Of a stretch of DNA of 64,000 nt, positions 41,656 through 49,753 are shown one piece after another. The stretch comes from SZUA-430 sp040080835 (GTDB taxonomy: Bacteria; Pseudomonadota; Alphaproteobacteria; Micropepsales; Micropepsaceae). The stretch lies in contig JBEBHP010000006.1 of the NCBI GenBank assembly GCA_040080835.1, forward strand, positions 62,001 through 126,000. Reading direction: 5' to 3'. The notes under the pieces are model-generated. The model worked only from the letters and a program-made list of their open reading frames with translations, ran no database searches and was not told the origin of the DNA. Position 1 is the stretch's first letter; every line of letters begins with the position of its first letter. Position numbers and translations under genes: made by a program.

Positions 41656-44256
41656 TTATCTGTAGCCGTGCGCTGCAAGCCAGTCGACTGTTTCCGGCAG
41701 CCTTTTGCTTCTGATGGATGCGTTGAGCAGGATCTGGCTCGCGGATACATCCGTCGCGCGTCTGGCGGTTGACGGGATATGCTGGTCTGCAAACACTTTC
41801 AGCTTGTCGACCAGTCTTTCCTCAACCGCCTGGCTGATCAGGTTCGGGAAAAAACGGTGCTGGGAAGTTGGTTCCAGCCAGGTGGTCACGGCATCATAAT
41901 GCTCCGAAGCAAAGTCGAATGCCATCTCCGGAAAGAGCGCGGACGCAGCCGCCAGCATGGCAGGTCGCGTTGTCGCCGCGATTTCAGGGGTCAGCGTCAG
42001 GTCGAGGGCCCGCTTGACGAGCTTCGCATCTCCAGCCGTGGCCAGGAGCACGTAATAGCGCTCCCGTTCCACGGTATTGGCGGTGCCTCGAGCGAGCCTG
42101 TGCAGGCGCTCCCATGTCGCTGCATCGGCGTGGCGAGCCGCAATGCCCAGAACGATGCGCCTCTCATCTGCAGAAAGTGCTGCCGGATGTGCTGCGAGGC
42201 CAACAAACCGGCGGTTCGCCTCTGCGATGATCGCCGGGTCCCGGAGGTTGCTGAGGGCTTCGAGCAAGGCTGCGCGCAACAACGGATGGTTCGCGGATTC
42301 ATGTCGCTTTGCCTTCCAGCCGACCCTTGCAAATATCGGATTGAGCACCTTCAGAGCGAAGGCCCGATAGGGAGCTTGGCTGGGTAGCCTGTCATAATAT
42401 GTGTCGAGGGAAGACAGGCGTTCCGCAAGCACGGTGAGCACGCGCGGATGCATGCTGGATTGGGCTTTCGACGCAAGCTCGAACAGCTGCGACAGCGGCA
42501 CGTCACCCGCGTACCCAAGCATGCGCGTGTCATAGAGAAGCCCAAGCTGGTCTGCCGCGGGCAGACTGGCAAAGGCGTCCGAGAGCTTCTGGAACAATGC
42601 ACCGCGGTAAAGCGCCTTGTAGTAGCCGGACTGTCCAAAATTGACGAGCACACCACGCGGTCCAGAAACCGGTACTTGCGTCGGCGCGGGGCCCGGAACA
42701 ACGCCGCGCCATGGCGAGCTGCCATCCGCGTCTGCGGCGATCACCGGCACGCGCCAGACATGCGATCGGTCACGTGAACGGTCCAGGCCAAACCTCTGCT
42801 CCGAAAGAGTGATGCCATTGTCGGAGGCCTCGACCGTGATCAGCGGAATGCCATCCTGCAGCGTGAAATCATGCGCGATATCAGACACTTTTGTCGCCGA
42901 TACCTTGTCAAGCTCACGCCACAGGTCATCGGTCACGGCGTTTGCGTAGGCATGCGCCGAAATGTAGTTGCGCACACCCGTCCGGAAAATGTCCGAGCCA
43001 ACATAGTCCTCTAGCATCCGGATGACCGAGCTGCCCTTCTGGTAGGTGATGGCATCAAACGCCTGCGAGGCCTGCATGACATCAACGATCGGCTGAATCA
43101 CAGGATGGGTTCCTTCCCGGGCGTCGCGGGCCATCGCGCGATCCTTTGAATCCACCATGTCCAAGAACACGCTCCACTCGGGATGGAAGTGATTGCTGAC
43201 TTTTGACGCCATCCATGTGGCGAAGCCTTCGTTGAGCCAGAGGTCCTCCCACCAGTCCATCGTGACAAGATCGCCAAACCATTGGTGTGCCATTTCGTGC
43301 GCGATGACGTTGAAAATGCGGCGCTTGTCGCTTTCGGTCGTGGTCTTGCGGTCTACCAGTATGGCGCGCTCGAAATAGAAGATCGCACCCCAGTTCTCCA
43401 TGGCACCAAAGAACTGGCTGGAGCCGGGGCCAGCAATGAAGTCGAGCTTTGGCAGCGGGTAAGCAACGCCAAAATAGTCCTGCAGGAACGGCAGGATCTT
43501 CACGGCTGCATCAAGTGCGTATTGTGCCTTCGCTCTCTCGCCACGTTTAACAACGATGCCGATATCAACCTTGCCCGACCGACTGCTGACACGCTCAAGG
43601 TCTCCGGTTGAAAAAAAGAGCAAATATGTCGACATCCGGGGAGTCATGGCGAAACGCACGCGCTTGAGACCGCGACCTGCGCGTTCAGTCCTCGCGACCG
43701 GCGTGTTTGACACAGCCAGGTCTCGCCTGGGCACTGTGACAGTGAGTGAAAACGTGGCCTTTCGGTTGGGCTCATCCCAGCAAGGCACAAAGCGCCGCGC
43801 ATCCGAGTTTTCGAACTGCGTGAACAGGGCCCGCTTTTTCCCGTTGCCCGAAGCGTAGTCCAGTGCGAACAGGCCCGCGGCATTTTCGAAGATCTTGCCC
43901 GAATATTCAATCGTGAGCCGATGACGGCCCCCGGCGATTGCAGAAGGAAAGCTGAATGTCGCAGTCTCATTCTTTTCGTCGAACGAAACTTGCGGTTCCT
44001 GCTTGCTGCCTGAAAGCTGCACGCGTGAAAACTTCATGTTGGCCGAATTCAGGACGATGTCGCGCGTGGCTTGCCTGACCTCAATATCGATCCTGACGGT
44101 GCCCGAAAAGACCAGACGCTGGGCATCCGGCGTTATCGAGACGTCGTAGTGTACGGGATCGACGTTGGTCGGAAGCACGACCCGGTCAGCAGCGTGGGCC
44201 CCTGCGCCCAAAAACATGACGACCGCCAGAGCCAGCAAAACCCGCACCAAATTCAT
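41656..44256 (-). CDS. M1 family aminopeptidase, exported
   Basis: This 866-residue zinc metalloprotease of family M1 removes N-terminal residues from peptides. It has a signal peptide (about 1-22, ending AHA), the exopeptidase motif GAMEN at 284-288, zinc ligands HEMAH at 320-324 and Glu343 in LNEGF, and the C-terminal ERAP1-like helical domain from about 500. The ATG at 44256 follows GGGAGCAGAAG; nine more codons are open upstream. The periplasmic location implied by the signal peptide points to peptide nutrition. Confidence 0.94.
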   Translation of the reverse strand: MNLVRVLLALAVVMFLGAGAHAADRVVLPTNVDPVHYDVSITPDAQRLVFSGTVRIDIEVRQATRDIVLNSANMKFSRVQLSGSKQEPQVSFDEKNETATFSFPSAIAGGRHRLTIEYSGKIFENAAGLFALDYASGNGKKRALFTQFENSDARRFVPCWDEPNRKATFSLTVTVPRRDLAVSNTPVARTERAGRGLKRVRFAMTPRMSTYLLFFSTGDLERVSSRSGKVDIGIVVKRGERAKAQYALDAAVKILPFLQDYFGVAYPLPKLDFIAGPGSSQFFGAMENWGAIFYFERAILVDRKTTTESDKRRIFNVIAHEMAHQWFGDLVTMDWWEDLWLNEGFATWMASKVSNHFHPEWSVFLDMVDSKDRAMARDAREGTHPVIQPIVDVMQASQAFDAITYQKGSSVIRMLEDYVGSDIFRTGVRNYISAHAYANAVTDDLWRELDKVSATKVSDIAHDFTLQDGIPLITVEASDNGITLSEQRFGLDRSRDRSHVWRVPVIAADADGSSPWRGVVPGPAPTQVPVSGPRGVLVNFGQSGYYKALYRGALFQKLSDAFASLPAADQLGLLYDTRMLGYAGDVPLSQLFELASKAQSSMHPRVLTVLAERLSSLDTYYDRLPSQAPYRAFALKVLNPIFARVGWKAKRHESANHPLLRAALLEALSNLRDPAIIAEANRRFVGLAAHPAALSADERRIVLGIAARHADAATWERLHRLARGTANTVERERYYVLLATAGDAKLVKRALDLTLTPEIAATTRPAMLAAASALFPEMAFDFASEHYDAVTTWLEPTSQHRFFPNLISQAVEERLVDKLKVFADQHIPSTARRATDVSASQILLNASIRSKRLPETVDWLAAHGYR

Positions 44257-44331
44257 CTTCTGCTCCCGCATCAATCGTCGCAAAGCTGTAGTTCGAAATG
44301 GAAGGTAAAAACAACCCGGATGGCTGTGGCT

Positions 44332-45378
44332 TTACGACTTTGCCCGCATCAACATGCCGTAGAGGTCCCGGGGTTCGTCGGGGTCTGCAATCATGTCGAG
44401 GTTTTGCACAAAGTTTGTGCCTTGTACCCGGGCGTGAACGTACCGGAGGGCTGCGAAATCCTCGATGGCAAAACCAACGCCGTCAAACAGGGTGATCTGT
44501 TTGGCGCTCTTGCGGCCGGGCGCGCGACCGGCCACGACCTGCCATAGCTCCGTCACAGGATGGTCGGCGGGAAGTTGCTGGATCTCGCCTTCAATGCGGG
44601 TCTGCGGCGTGTACTCAACAAATATGTCCGATCGCAGCAGAATGTCGCGATGCAGTTCCGTCTTGCCCGGACAGTCTCCGCCGATCGCGTTGATGTGCAC
44701 TCCGGATCCCACCATGTTGTCGGTGAGAATAGTTGCAAACTGCTTGTCGGCTGTGCAGGTCGTGATGATCTGCGCGCCTTCGATCGCGCCTTCGGCAGTG
44801 GCACACGATGTAATATGCAGTCCTGAGTTGCGCAGATTGTCGGCACACTTTCGCGTCGCTGCAGGATCAATGTCATAGAGTTTGACGTTCTCGATGCCGC
44901 ATATCGCCCGGAACGCCAGCGCCTGGAACTCCGACTGCGCCCCATTGCCGATCAGCGCCATTGTGCGTGCGCCCTTGGGAGCCAAATGCCTGGCAGCCAT
45001 CGCTGACGTTGCACCGGTGCGCAGCGCCGTCAGGATCGTCATCTCTGACACAAGCAGCGGATATCCGGTCGACACATCCGCCAGTACGCCAAAGGCGGTG
45101 ACGGTCTGCAAGCCGGCCTGCATGTTTTTCGGATGACCGTTCACGTATTTGAACCCATAGTACTCGCCGTCCGAAGTTGGCATGAGCTCGATCACGCCAA
45201 CGGCGGAATGGCTGGCGACGCGAGGCGTTTTGTCGAAGCTCTCCCAGCGTCGAAAGTCTGTTTCCACTTCAGCCGCCAGTTCGGTCAGTACACGTTCGAC
45301 GCCGACATGAAGCACGAACCGCATCATGTTCTCGACACTGATGAATGGCACGAGCGCCAGACGGGATGGAGCGGGCAT
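44332..45378 (-). CDS. Ornithine cyclodeaminase
   Basis: This 348-residue enzyme of the ornithine cyclodeaminase/mu-crystallin family converts ornithine to proline with release of ammonia, using bound NAD. Visible blocks are KYVNGHPKNMQAGLQTVTAFGVL, ALRTGATSAMAARHLAP, the Rossmann motif MALIGNGAQSEF and INAIGGDCPGKTEL. It lies 11 bp after the arginase gene on the same strand, which strongly supports ornithine rather than another amino acid as substrate. The length is typical. Confidence 0.93.
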   Translation of the reverse strand: MPAPSRLALVPFISVENMMRFVLHVGVERVLTELAAEVETDFRRWESFDKTPRVASHSAVGVIELMPTSDGEYYGFKYVNGHPKNMQAGLQTVTAFGVLADVSTGYPLLVSEMTILTALRTGATSAMAARHLAPKGARTMALIGNGAQSEFQALAFRAICGIENVKLYDIDPAATRKCADNLRNSGLHITSCATAEGAIEGAQIITTCTADKQFATILTDNMVGSGVHINAIGGDCPGKTELHRDILLRSDIFVEYTPQTRIEGEIQQLPADHPVTELWQVVAGRAPGRKSAKQITLFDGVGFAIEDFAALRYVHARVQGTNFVQNLDMIADPDEPRDLYGMLMRAKS

Positions 45379-45389
45379 CAGTTCGCCTC

Positions 45390-46319
45390 CTAGCCGTGGC
45401 TCTGTGTGGGGCGGTCGAAGACCTTGCGCCCCATCAGGCTGGCGACCAGATCAACCATCAGCTTGGCGGTGCGTCCGCGCTCGTCGAGGAATGGGTTCAG
45501 CTCTGCAAGGTCGAGCGAGGTAACAAGCTTCTCTTCAAACAGCAATTCCATCACCAGGTGAGCTTCCCGGAACGTCGCGCCACCTGGCACGGTTGTTCCA
45601 ACGCCCGGCGCGATCGTGGGATCAAGGAAATCGACGTCGAGCGAGACGTGCAGCAGGCCTTTCGCATGCTCCACCTTCTGGAGAAACGCGCGCAACGGCG
45701 CCACGATCCCGCGTTCGTCAAGGACTCGCATGTCGTTGACGGAATATTCTCGTCCTTTCAACGCCGCGTGTTCTGCTGCATCGATAGAGCGAATGCCGAA
45801 CAGGCAGATGTGTTTGTCGGGAACGGGATTTGGAAATGCAGGCAGGGCATCGAACCCGGCACGTCCCGCAATATAGGCAACCGGCATGCCATGATAGTTG
45901 CCTGATCCGGAAGTCTGGGGCGTGTGTACGTCCGAATGCGCATCGAGCCACAGCAGGAACAGGGGACGGTTGACAGCCTTCGCGTGCGTCGCGATGCCAG
46001 CCACAGTTCCCATCGACATGGAATGATCGCCACCCATGAAGATCGGAAAGTTGCCCGATGCCATCGCCTTCTGCGACGTCTCGGCCAGCGCCTTTACCCA
46101 GGCCACCGTCTCGTCTTCGCCGTGAATTTTCGGATGCGACTTGGCTTGGCGAATGACTGTGGCGGGTTTTACGTCGCCCCAATCATCAACGCTGTGTCCA
46201 AGCTCGTTCAGCATCGATGCCATTCCCGCGACTCGATAAGCGGACGGTCCCATCAGGCAGCCGGGCGTCTGTTGACCTGAATCAACCGGCGCCCCGACAA
46301 GAATGCAGTTTCTGGACAA
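45390..46319 (-). CDS. rocF: Arginase
   Basis: This 309-residue enzyme hydrolyses arginine to ornithine and urea at a binuclear manganese site. The metal ligands are His99 (GGDHS), Asp126, His128 and Asp130 (DAHSD), and Asp228 and Asp230 (SLDVDFLDP). The start is TTG 46319, after AGGAG. With the next gene it makes the two-step route arginine to ornithine to proline. Agmatinase is less likely because of the context and the C-terminal ALAELNPFLDERGRTA region typical of arginases. Confidence 0.94.
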   Translation of the reverse strand: MSRNCILVGAPVDSGQQTPGCLMGPSAYRVAGMASMLNELGHSVDDWGDVKPATVIRQAKSHPKIHGEDETVAWVKALAETSQKAMASGNFPIFMGGDHSMSMGTVAGIATHAKAVNRPLFLLWLDAHSDVHTPQTSGSGNYHGMPVAYIAGRAGFDALPAFPNPVPDKHICLFGIRSIDAAEHAALKGREYSVNDMRVLDERGIVAPLRAFLQKVEHAKGLLHVSLDVDFLDPTIAPGVGTTVPGGATFREAHLVMELLFEEKLVTSLDLAELNPFLDERGRTAKLMVDLVASLMGRKVFDRPTQSHG

Positions 46320-46599
46320 GCAATTCTCCTGATCTCAAGCGCTCAGGATAGCAGAGTTGGTTCAAGAAATGGAAATGCGGGATTGTTGGGTATCCTCAGG
46401 ATGTGGGCGCTTCAAGAAGGTCTTGCGCTAAGCCGCGAAGAAGTGCTGCGACCTCGCTGCACTCACCATGCGCGCCTTCCGCGCTTCAAAATTTTCGAAC
46501 ACGACTGGAAGAGAATTCCGTTCGGATTGAGGTTTCAACACAAATTCCCCCATACCAGTCATAGTCCGCACAGCCCACGGCTTCCAGTTCGGTTCATCA
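46320..46599. other. Intergenic stretch before the nuclease cassette
   Basis: I see no gene here. It holds the arginase promoter region on the minus strand and leads into the left inverted repeat at 46600. Confidence 0.4.
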
Positions 46600-46644
46600 T
46601 CTCCCCAATTCGTCATGGCAGGGCTTGTCCCTGCCACCCAGGGG
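46600..46644. repeat. Left arm of the inverted repeat around the GIY-YIG gene
   Basis: This 45-bp arm runs TCTCCCCAATTCGTCATGGC ... CCACCCAGGGG and matches the reverse complement of 47111-47155 at 44 of 45 positions. Inside it GGCAGGG-CTTGT-CCCTGCC is a perfect hairpin of REP type. Confidence 0.9.
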
Positions 46645-46661
46645 CCATGCGATCATTTTGC

Positions 46662-46976
46662 TCAATCAGGTAGTTCGGGTTGGCGTGTGATTTCTACGCA
46701 GAGGTCCATCCACTGCGGATTGCCGGCCTCGATCAGGTTCAGCTTCCACTTCCGCGGCCACCGCTTGATTGAAGCTTCCCTCTGGATGGCGCTCTCGATG
46801 CGCTCATGCCACTCAAACCAGACAAGCCGGGTCACGTTGTACTTGCTCGTGAATTTTGACGCCGTGCCCTGCTTGTGCCGCCAGACACGACCGATCAGGT
46901 CATTCGTCACTCCCGTGTAAAGCGTGCCGTTGCGCTTGCTCGCCAGCATGTAAGTGCAACCGCCGAATTCACGCAT
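46662..46976 (-). CDS. Small GIY-YIG endonuclease
   Basis: This 104-residue single-domain nuclease shows the GIY-YIG elements: CTYM at 7-10 for GIY, LYTG at 19-22 for YIG, the conserved Arg30 (IGRVWRH), the metal-binding Glu67 (IQREASIKRW) and Asn80 (KLNLIE). The frame is open 18 codons further up, but ATG 46976 is where family members begin. It stands alone and is enclosed by 45-bp inverted repeats, 17 bp from its stop and 134 bp from its start. The family is often misannotated as UvrC-like. Its target is unknown; cleavage of the repeat arms is an attractive guess. Confidence 0.92.
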   Translation of the reverse strand: MREFGGCTYMLASKRNGTLYTGVTNDLIGRVWRHKQGTASKFTSKYNVTRLVWFEWHERIESAIQREASIKRWPRKWKLNLIEAGNPQWMDLCVEITRQPELPD

Positions 46977-47110
46977 GATGTTCTCGCTTGGGGAATTTTC
47001 GATGCGAGACTTCAGTGAATATCCTGGCATCAGTGAGGCGGATTTGTCGCAACTTGTCTCAAGTTTGTCTGGCCTCGCGGTTGGCTCTCACAGACGTGTT
47101 TACCTGGTTT

Positions 47111-47155
47111 CCCCTGGGTGGCACGGACAAGCCCTGCCATGACGAATTGGGGAGA
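47111..47155. repeat. Right arm of the inverted repeat around the GIY-YIG gene
   Basis: This is the inverted partner of 46600-46644 with one mismatch (C to G on the repeat strand), which breaks one pair of the internal hairpin here. Only 466 bp separate the arms. Confidence 0.9.
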
Positions 47156-47261
47156 GGTCGATGTGCTGCAACCAGTTCAAACAACTGAATGCAGGCAGGC
47201 CATCACTTTTCTAACCGCGAGCCATATTGAACCAGCAAGCCAACGTTTTGAAAAATCACAT

Positions 47262-47576
47262 TCACTGATCCGCATCGAACACATCGTTGAGCCAGGTGTC
47301 CATCTCTCTAACGATCGGGTCGGGGTGAATGCTCACTTCATCGCCGCGCCTGAAGAACGGGAGTTCGTCTTCCACGGAAACTTCATATGTTAGAATGCGA
47401 CCCCGGCTGTCGAACACTTCTCCCTTTTGTGGCGGACCCCATCCTCCAGTTTGCTCTCGCCCGCATACGATAACCGTAGATATCGTGTTGGCACGTGCAG
47501 CGAGCATTTCAAATGACATTCCCAGTGCGACAACAGCGAACAACATTGAGACAGGCTTGCACATACTCCGCATCAT
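47262..47576 (-). CDS. Small exported protein related to the lipoprotein at 49754
   Basis: This 104-residue protein has a hydrophobic leader (about 7-30, ending ARA). Its core VCGREQTGGWGPPQKGEVFDSRGRILTYEVS aligns with LCGREYVNHAWGYQRHGTVIDASGTVLRYDIR of the protein at 49754, and both end with an aromatic, acidic segment (DTWLNDVF against SAWLDQAL). It lacks about 70 residues in the middle of the other protein, so it is a short form or a decayed copy. The Shine-Dalgarno site is weak. No function is known. Confidence 0.6.
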   Translation of the reverse strand: MMRSMCKPVSMLFAVVALGMSFEMLAARANTISTVIVCGREQTGGWGPPQKGEVFDSRGRILTYEVSVEDELPFFRRGDEVSIHPDPIVREMDTWLNDVFDADQ

Positions 47577-47617
47577 TTGAAATCAACCAGCGTTCTGAAT
47601 GGCGTATAGCCTTGATA

Positions 47618-48187
47618 TCATGCGTCTGCGCCTCCGAACGCCAGCTGCAGCACGTGCTCGCGAATGTCCTTGGGCCAGCGCGCGATCAGTGGTTTGAGCT
47701 TCTCCCGGTCTCCGGCGAAAAGTGCGCGCGAAGCTTCTTCGAATCCCTCGCGGTCGCCAGCCATCGCCGACATGAAGCCATAGGATGCATCGCGCGCCGC
47801 TCGTGCCCGCGCCTTTGGGTTCCGCCGTGCCTCATCGACCAGTTTGCGCAACGTGACGGACGCGCCACCTGGTTGCGCAGCCAGCCAGTCCCATTGTGCG
47901 GGAAGCAATGTGACTTCGCGCGATACGACACCGAGCTTCGGCCTGCCGGGTCCGCGCGCATCGTCGGACAAGGGGAACGAATGTCGCAATCGTGCCAGCA
48001 TTTCGGCCTCGGTGCCACGAATATCGATATCGAAGGCGCGGCCTGTCGCATCATCAAACAGGAAGACGTTCGCACTTCCCTTGTCGATGGCCCTCTTGAA
48101 GGAAGTCGCGACGTCCGAAAGTGGTCCGGTTGCAACGCGCCTCGTGCCATCAAAGACGGTGCAGATTTTTGAAAGTGGATCGCTCAT
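47618..48187 (-). CDS. DUF2239 family protein
   Basis: This 189-residue cytosolic protein matches the DUF2239 pattern: CTVFDGTRRVATGPLSDV, FLFDDATGRAFDIDIRGTEAEMLARL, GPGRPKLGVVSREVTLLPAQWDWLAAQPGGASVTLRKLVDEARR, and a C-terminal AGDREKLKPLIARWPKDIREHV. The middle looks like a DNA- or partner-binding ribbon-helix-type element (TLRKLVDEARR). The ATG at 48187 is placed at the end of a perfect promoter, so its mRNA is probably leaderless; the frame is open further up but would run through the promoter. The role is unknown. Confidence 0.85.
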   Translation of the reverse strand: MSDPLSKICTVFDGTRRVATGPLSDVATSFKRAIDKGSANVFLFDDATGRAFDIDIRGTEAEMLARLRHSFPLSDDARGPGRPKLGVVSREVTLLPAQWDWLAAQPGGASVTLRKLVDEARRNPKARARAARDASYGFMSAMAGDREGFEEASRALFAGDREKLKPLIARWPKDIREHVLQLAFGGADA

Positions 48188-48194
48188 CCGCCGG

Positions 48195-48236
48195 GTTATA
48201 CCCGGGTAAAAAGGACGTGTCAATATCACCCGGGTA
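48195..48236 (-). promoter_or_regulatory. Promoter and paired ACCCGGGT operators of the DUF2239 gene
   Basis: On the minus strand TTGACA (48223-48218) and TATAAC (48200-48195) are separated by exactly 17 bases. Perfect palindromes ACCCGGGT lie at 48200-48207, between the two boxes and touching the -10, and at 48228-48235, just upstream of the -35; the repeats are 28 bp apart. The start codon lies 7 bases after the -10, so transcription should begin at or next to the ATG. Confidence 0.75.
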
Positions 48237-48252
48237 AAATAACAAGTGGGCG

Positions 48253-48370
48253 CACACGAAGATACGAAGGCGAAAAGTCCGGCGCGCGAAGCGCGCCAAA
48301 AAGACAATGCATCCTTCGATGATCTACCTGAAATTCTCTGATCTTCTTCGTACCTTCGTATCTTCGTGTG
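48253..48370. repeat. Inverted repeat CACACGAAGATACGAAGG
   Basis: Perfect 18-bp arms lie at 48253-48270 and 48353-48370, with an 82-bp spacer that contains a strong GC hairpin (GGCGCGC-GAA-GCGCGCC, 48281-48297). It lies between the promoter of the DUF2239 gene and the end of the GST gene, where it may terminate the GST-side transcript or be a remnant of a dispersed repeat. Confidence 0.7.
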
Positions 48371-48394
48371 AGAAGAAAACTTCACACCAGACCG

Positions 48395-49000
48395 CTACGC
48401 GGCCCGGTCGCGCGCCCGCTCGTACGCCGGTCGCGCCACAAGCCGGTCACGATAGGCGCCAAGCTTTTCAGACGGCATCTGTCCCAGCGCTCCCTGCCGC
48501 ATGTTGAGCGCGGTGACGATCGCGATGTCGGCGATCGTCAAACTGTCCCCCGTCAGGTAGGGCCTGTCTCCCAGCAGCTGCTCGACATAGGCAAGTGCAT
48601 GCTCGTTCCGCTCGCGCTGCATGCGCACGGACCAGTTTTCCTTGTCACCTTCAGGCGCAGCAAAACGTGCAGCCATGAGCACGTTCAGGCCCGCGCCCAG
48701 TGTTGCTTCGCTGAACACTGTCATTTGCACCACGCGTGCAAAAGCGGGATCCTTCGCGTCCGGAAGCAGCGGCGTCGGCCCATGTCGCTGGGCAAGATAA
48801 AGCATGATCGCAACGGACTCGTTGATTTTCGCATCGCCATCGACGAGAAATGGCACGGAACCCAGAGGGTTCAGCTTTCGGTATTCCGGGCCGGTCGGAA
48901 ACGTCAGTTTCTCGATCTCATACGACAGGCCCATTTCCTCGCACTGCCATGCCACACGAAGTCCACGCGCACCCCGTGGGAAGTTGTAGATCTTGATCAT
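48395..49000 (-). CDS. Glutathione S-transferase family protein
   Basis: This 201-residue protein has an N-terminal thioredoxin-like domain (MIKIYNFPRGARGLRVAWQCEEMGLSYEIEKL, with the cis-Pro in GSVPFLVDGD and the ES of INESVAIMLYLA binding glutathione) and a C-terminal helical domain with the capping motif LTIADIAIVTAL. It probably conjugates or reduces small molecules with glutathione in the cytosol. Ser/Cys/Tyr chemistry cannot be settled from the N-terminal motif. The length is typical. Confidence 0.92.
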   Translation of the reverse strand: MIKIYNFPRGARGLRVAWQCEEMGLSYEIEKLTFPTGPEYRKLNPLGSVPFLVDGDAKINESVAIMLYLAQRHGPTPLLPDAKDPAFARVVQMTVFSEATLGAGLNVLMAARFAAPEGDKENWSVRMQRERNEHALAYVEQLLGDRPYLTGDSLTIADIAIVTALNMRQGALGQMPSEKLGAYRDRLVARPAYERARDRAA

Positions 49001-49087
49001 GATGCCTCCAGATCGCCAATGATTGCATGTAATTGCGGCGGGTCAAAACTCACGATAGGGTGAGCCGTGGAAAAATGGGGGTCGCGC

Positions 49088-49627
49088 ATGCGTACCGTTC
49101 GATTTGCTCAAGTGCTGCTGGCTGCATGGCTTTTGGCGGCACCGGGCAGTGCGCCTGCCGGTGCAGGGCAGGGCATGTCGCCAGAGAGTATCGAACGCAT
49201 GCTGCTCTGGGGTGACTGCGCCGGTTACAAGAGCCTGGTTGAAATGTTGAACAGGAACTACGCAGGCGTCGCCACAACCATGCGCGATAGCCATGAGGTT
49301 CTGGCGTCGAAGGTCGCCGGAGAGGACTTCTGCATGGTCACACGCAGATCCGGTATCGAACCCCAGCCGGTCGCTTCCTGCATCTGGATGAAATACGGCA
49401 CGGAATTTGGAAAATGGGCCAAGAGCGCCTATGCGCGCCGCGCAAAGTCCATACCGGCGTGTCGAAAGGGAGTGGGCCCGGTCATCGTCCTGCCGCAGGG
49501 TCGCCTGCATGCCGACGAGCAGTCCCATTTCATGTTGAAGAACGGTTCGGAAAGCTGGTCAGTTGGTTACAGCCAAATCGGCAAAACCTGGTTCGTTGAA
49601 ATGCATGTCTATGGTGCGACGAAATGA
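49088..49627 (+). CDS. Exported protein of unknown function
   Basis: This protein of about 179 residues has a signal peptide (MRTVRFAQVLLAAWLLAAPG..., ending near PAGA). The mature part has four cysteines in WGDCAGYK, DFCMVTR, ASCIWM and PACRKG, likely two disulfides, and ends with a beta-rich segment (WSVGYSQIGKTWFVEMHVYG). GGGGGTCGCGC precedes the ATG at 49088; a GTG at 49067 is also in frame. No family is recognised. Confidence 0.7.
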   Translation: MRTVRFAQVLLAAWLLAAPGSAPAGAGQGMSPESIERMLLWGDCAGYKSLVEMLNRNYAGVATTMRDSHEVLASKVAGEDFCMVTRRSGIEPQPVASCIWMKYGTEFGKWAKSAYARRAKSIPACRKGVGPVIVLPQGRLHADEQSHFMLKNGSESWSVGYSQIGKTWFVEMHVYGATK

Positions 49628-49753
49628 TCATCGCCGGGGCTTGAAAGTCGGAAAAGTTCACATTATGTTCCAAGCGTCACCGGACCCTTTTCGGTCTGGC
49701 TGCTGCGACTTGAAATTGTGAAAGTTTGGAACTGCGGGTAGGGGAACCTCGAT

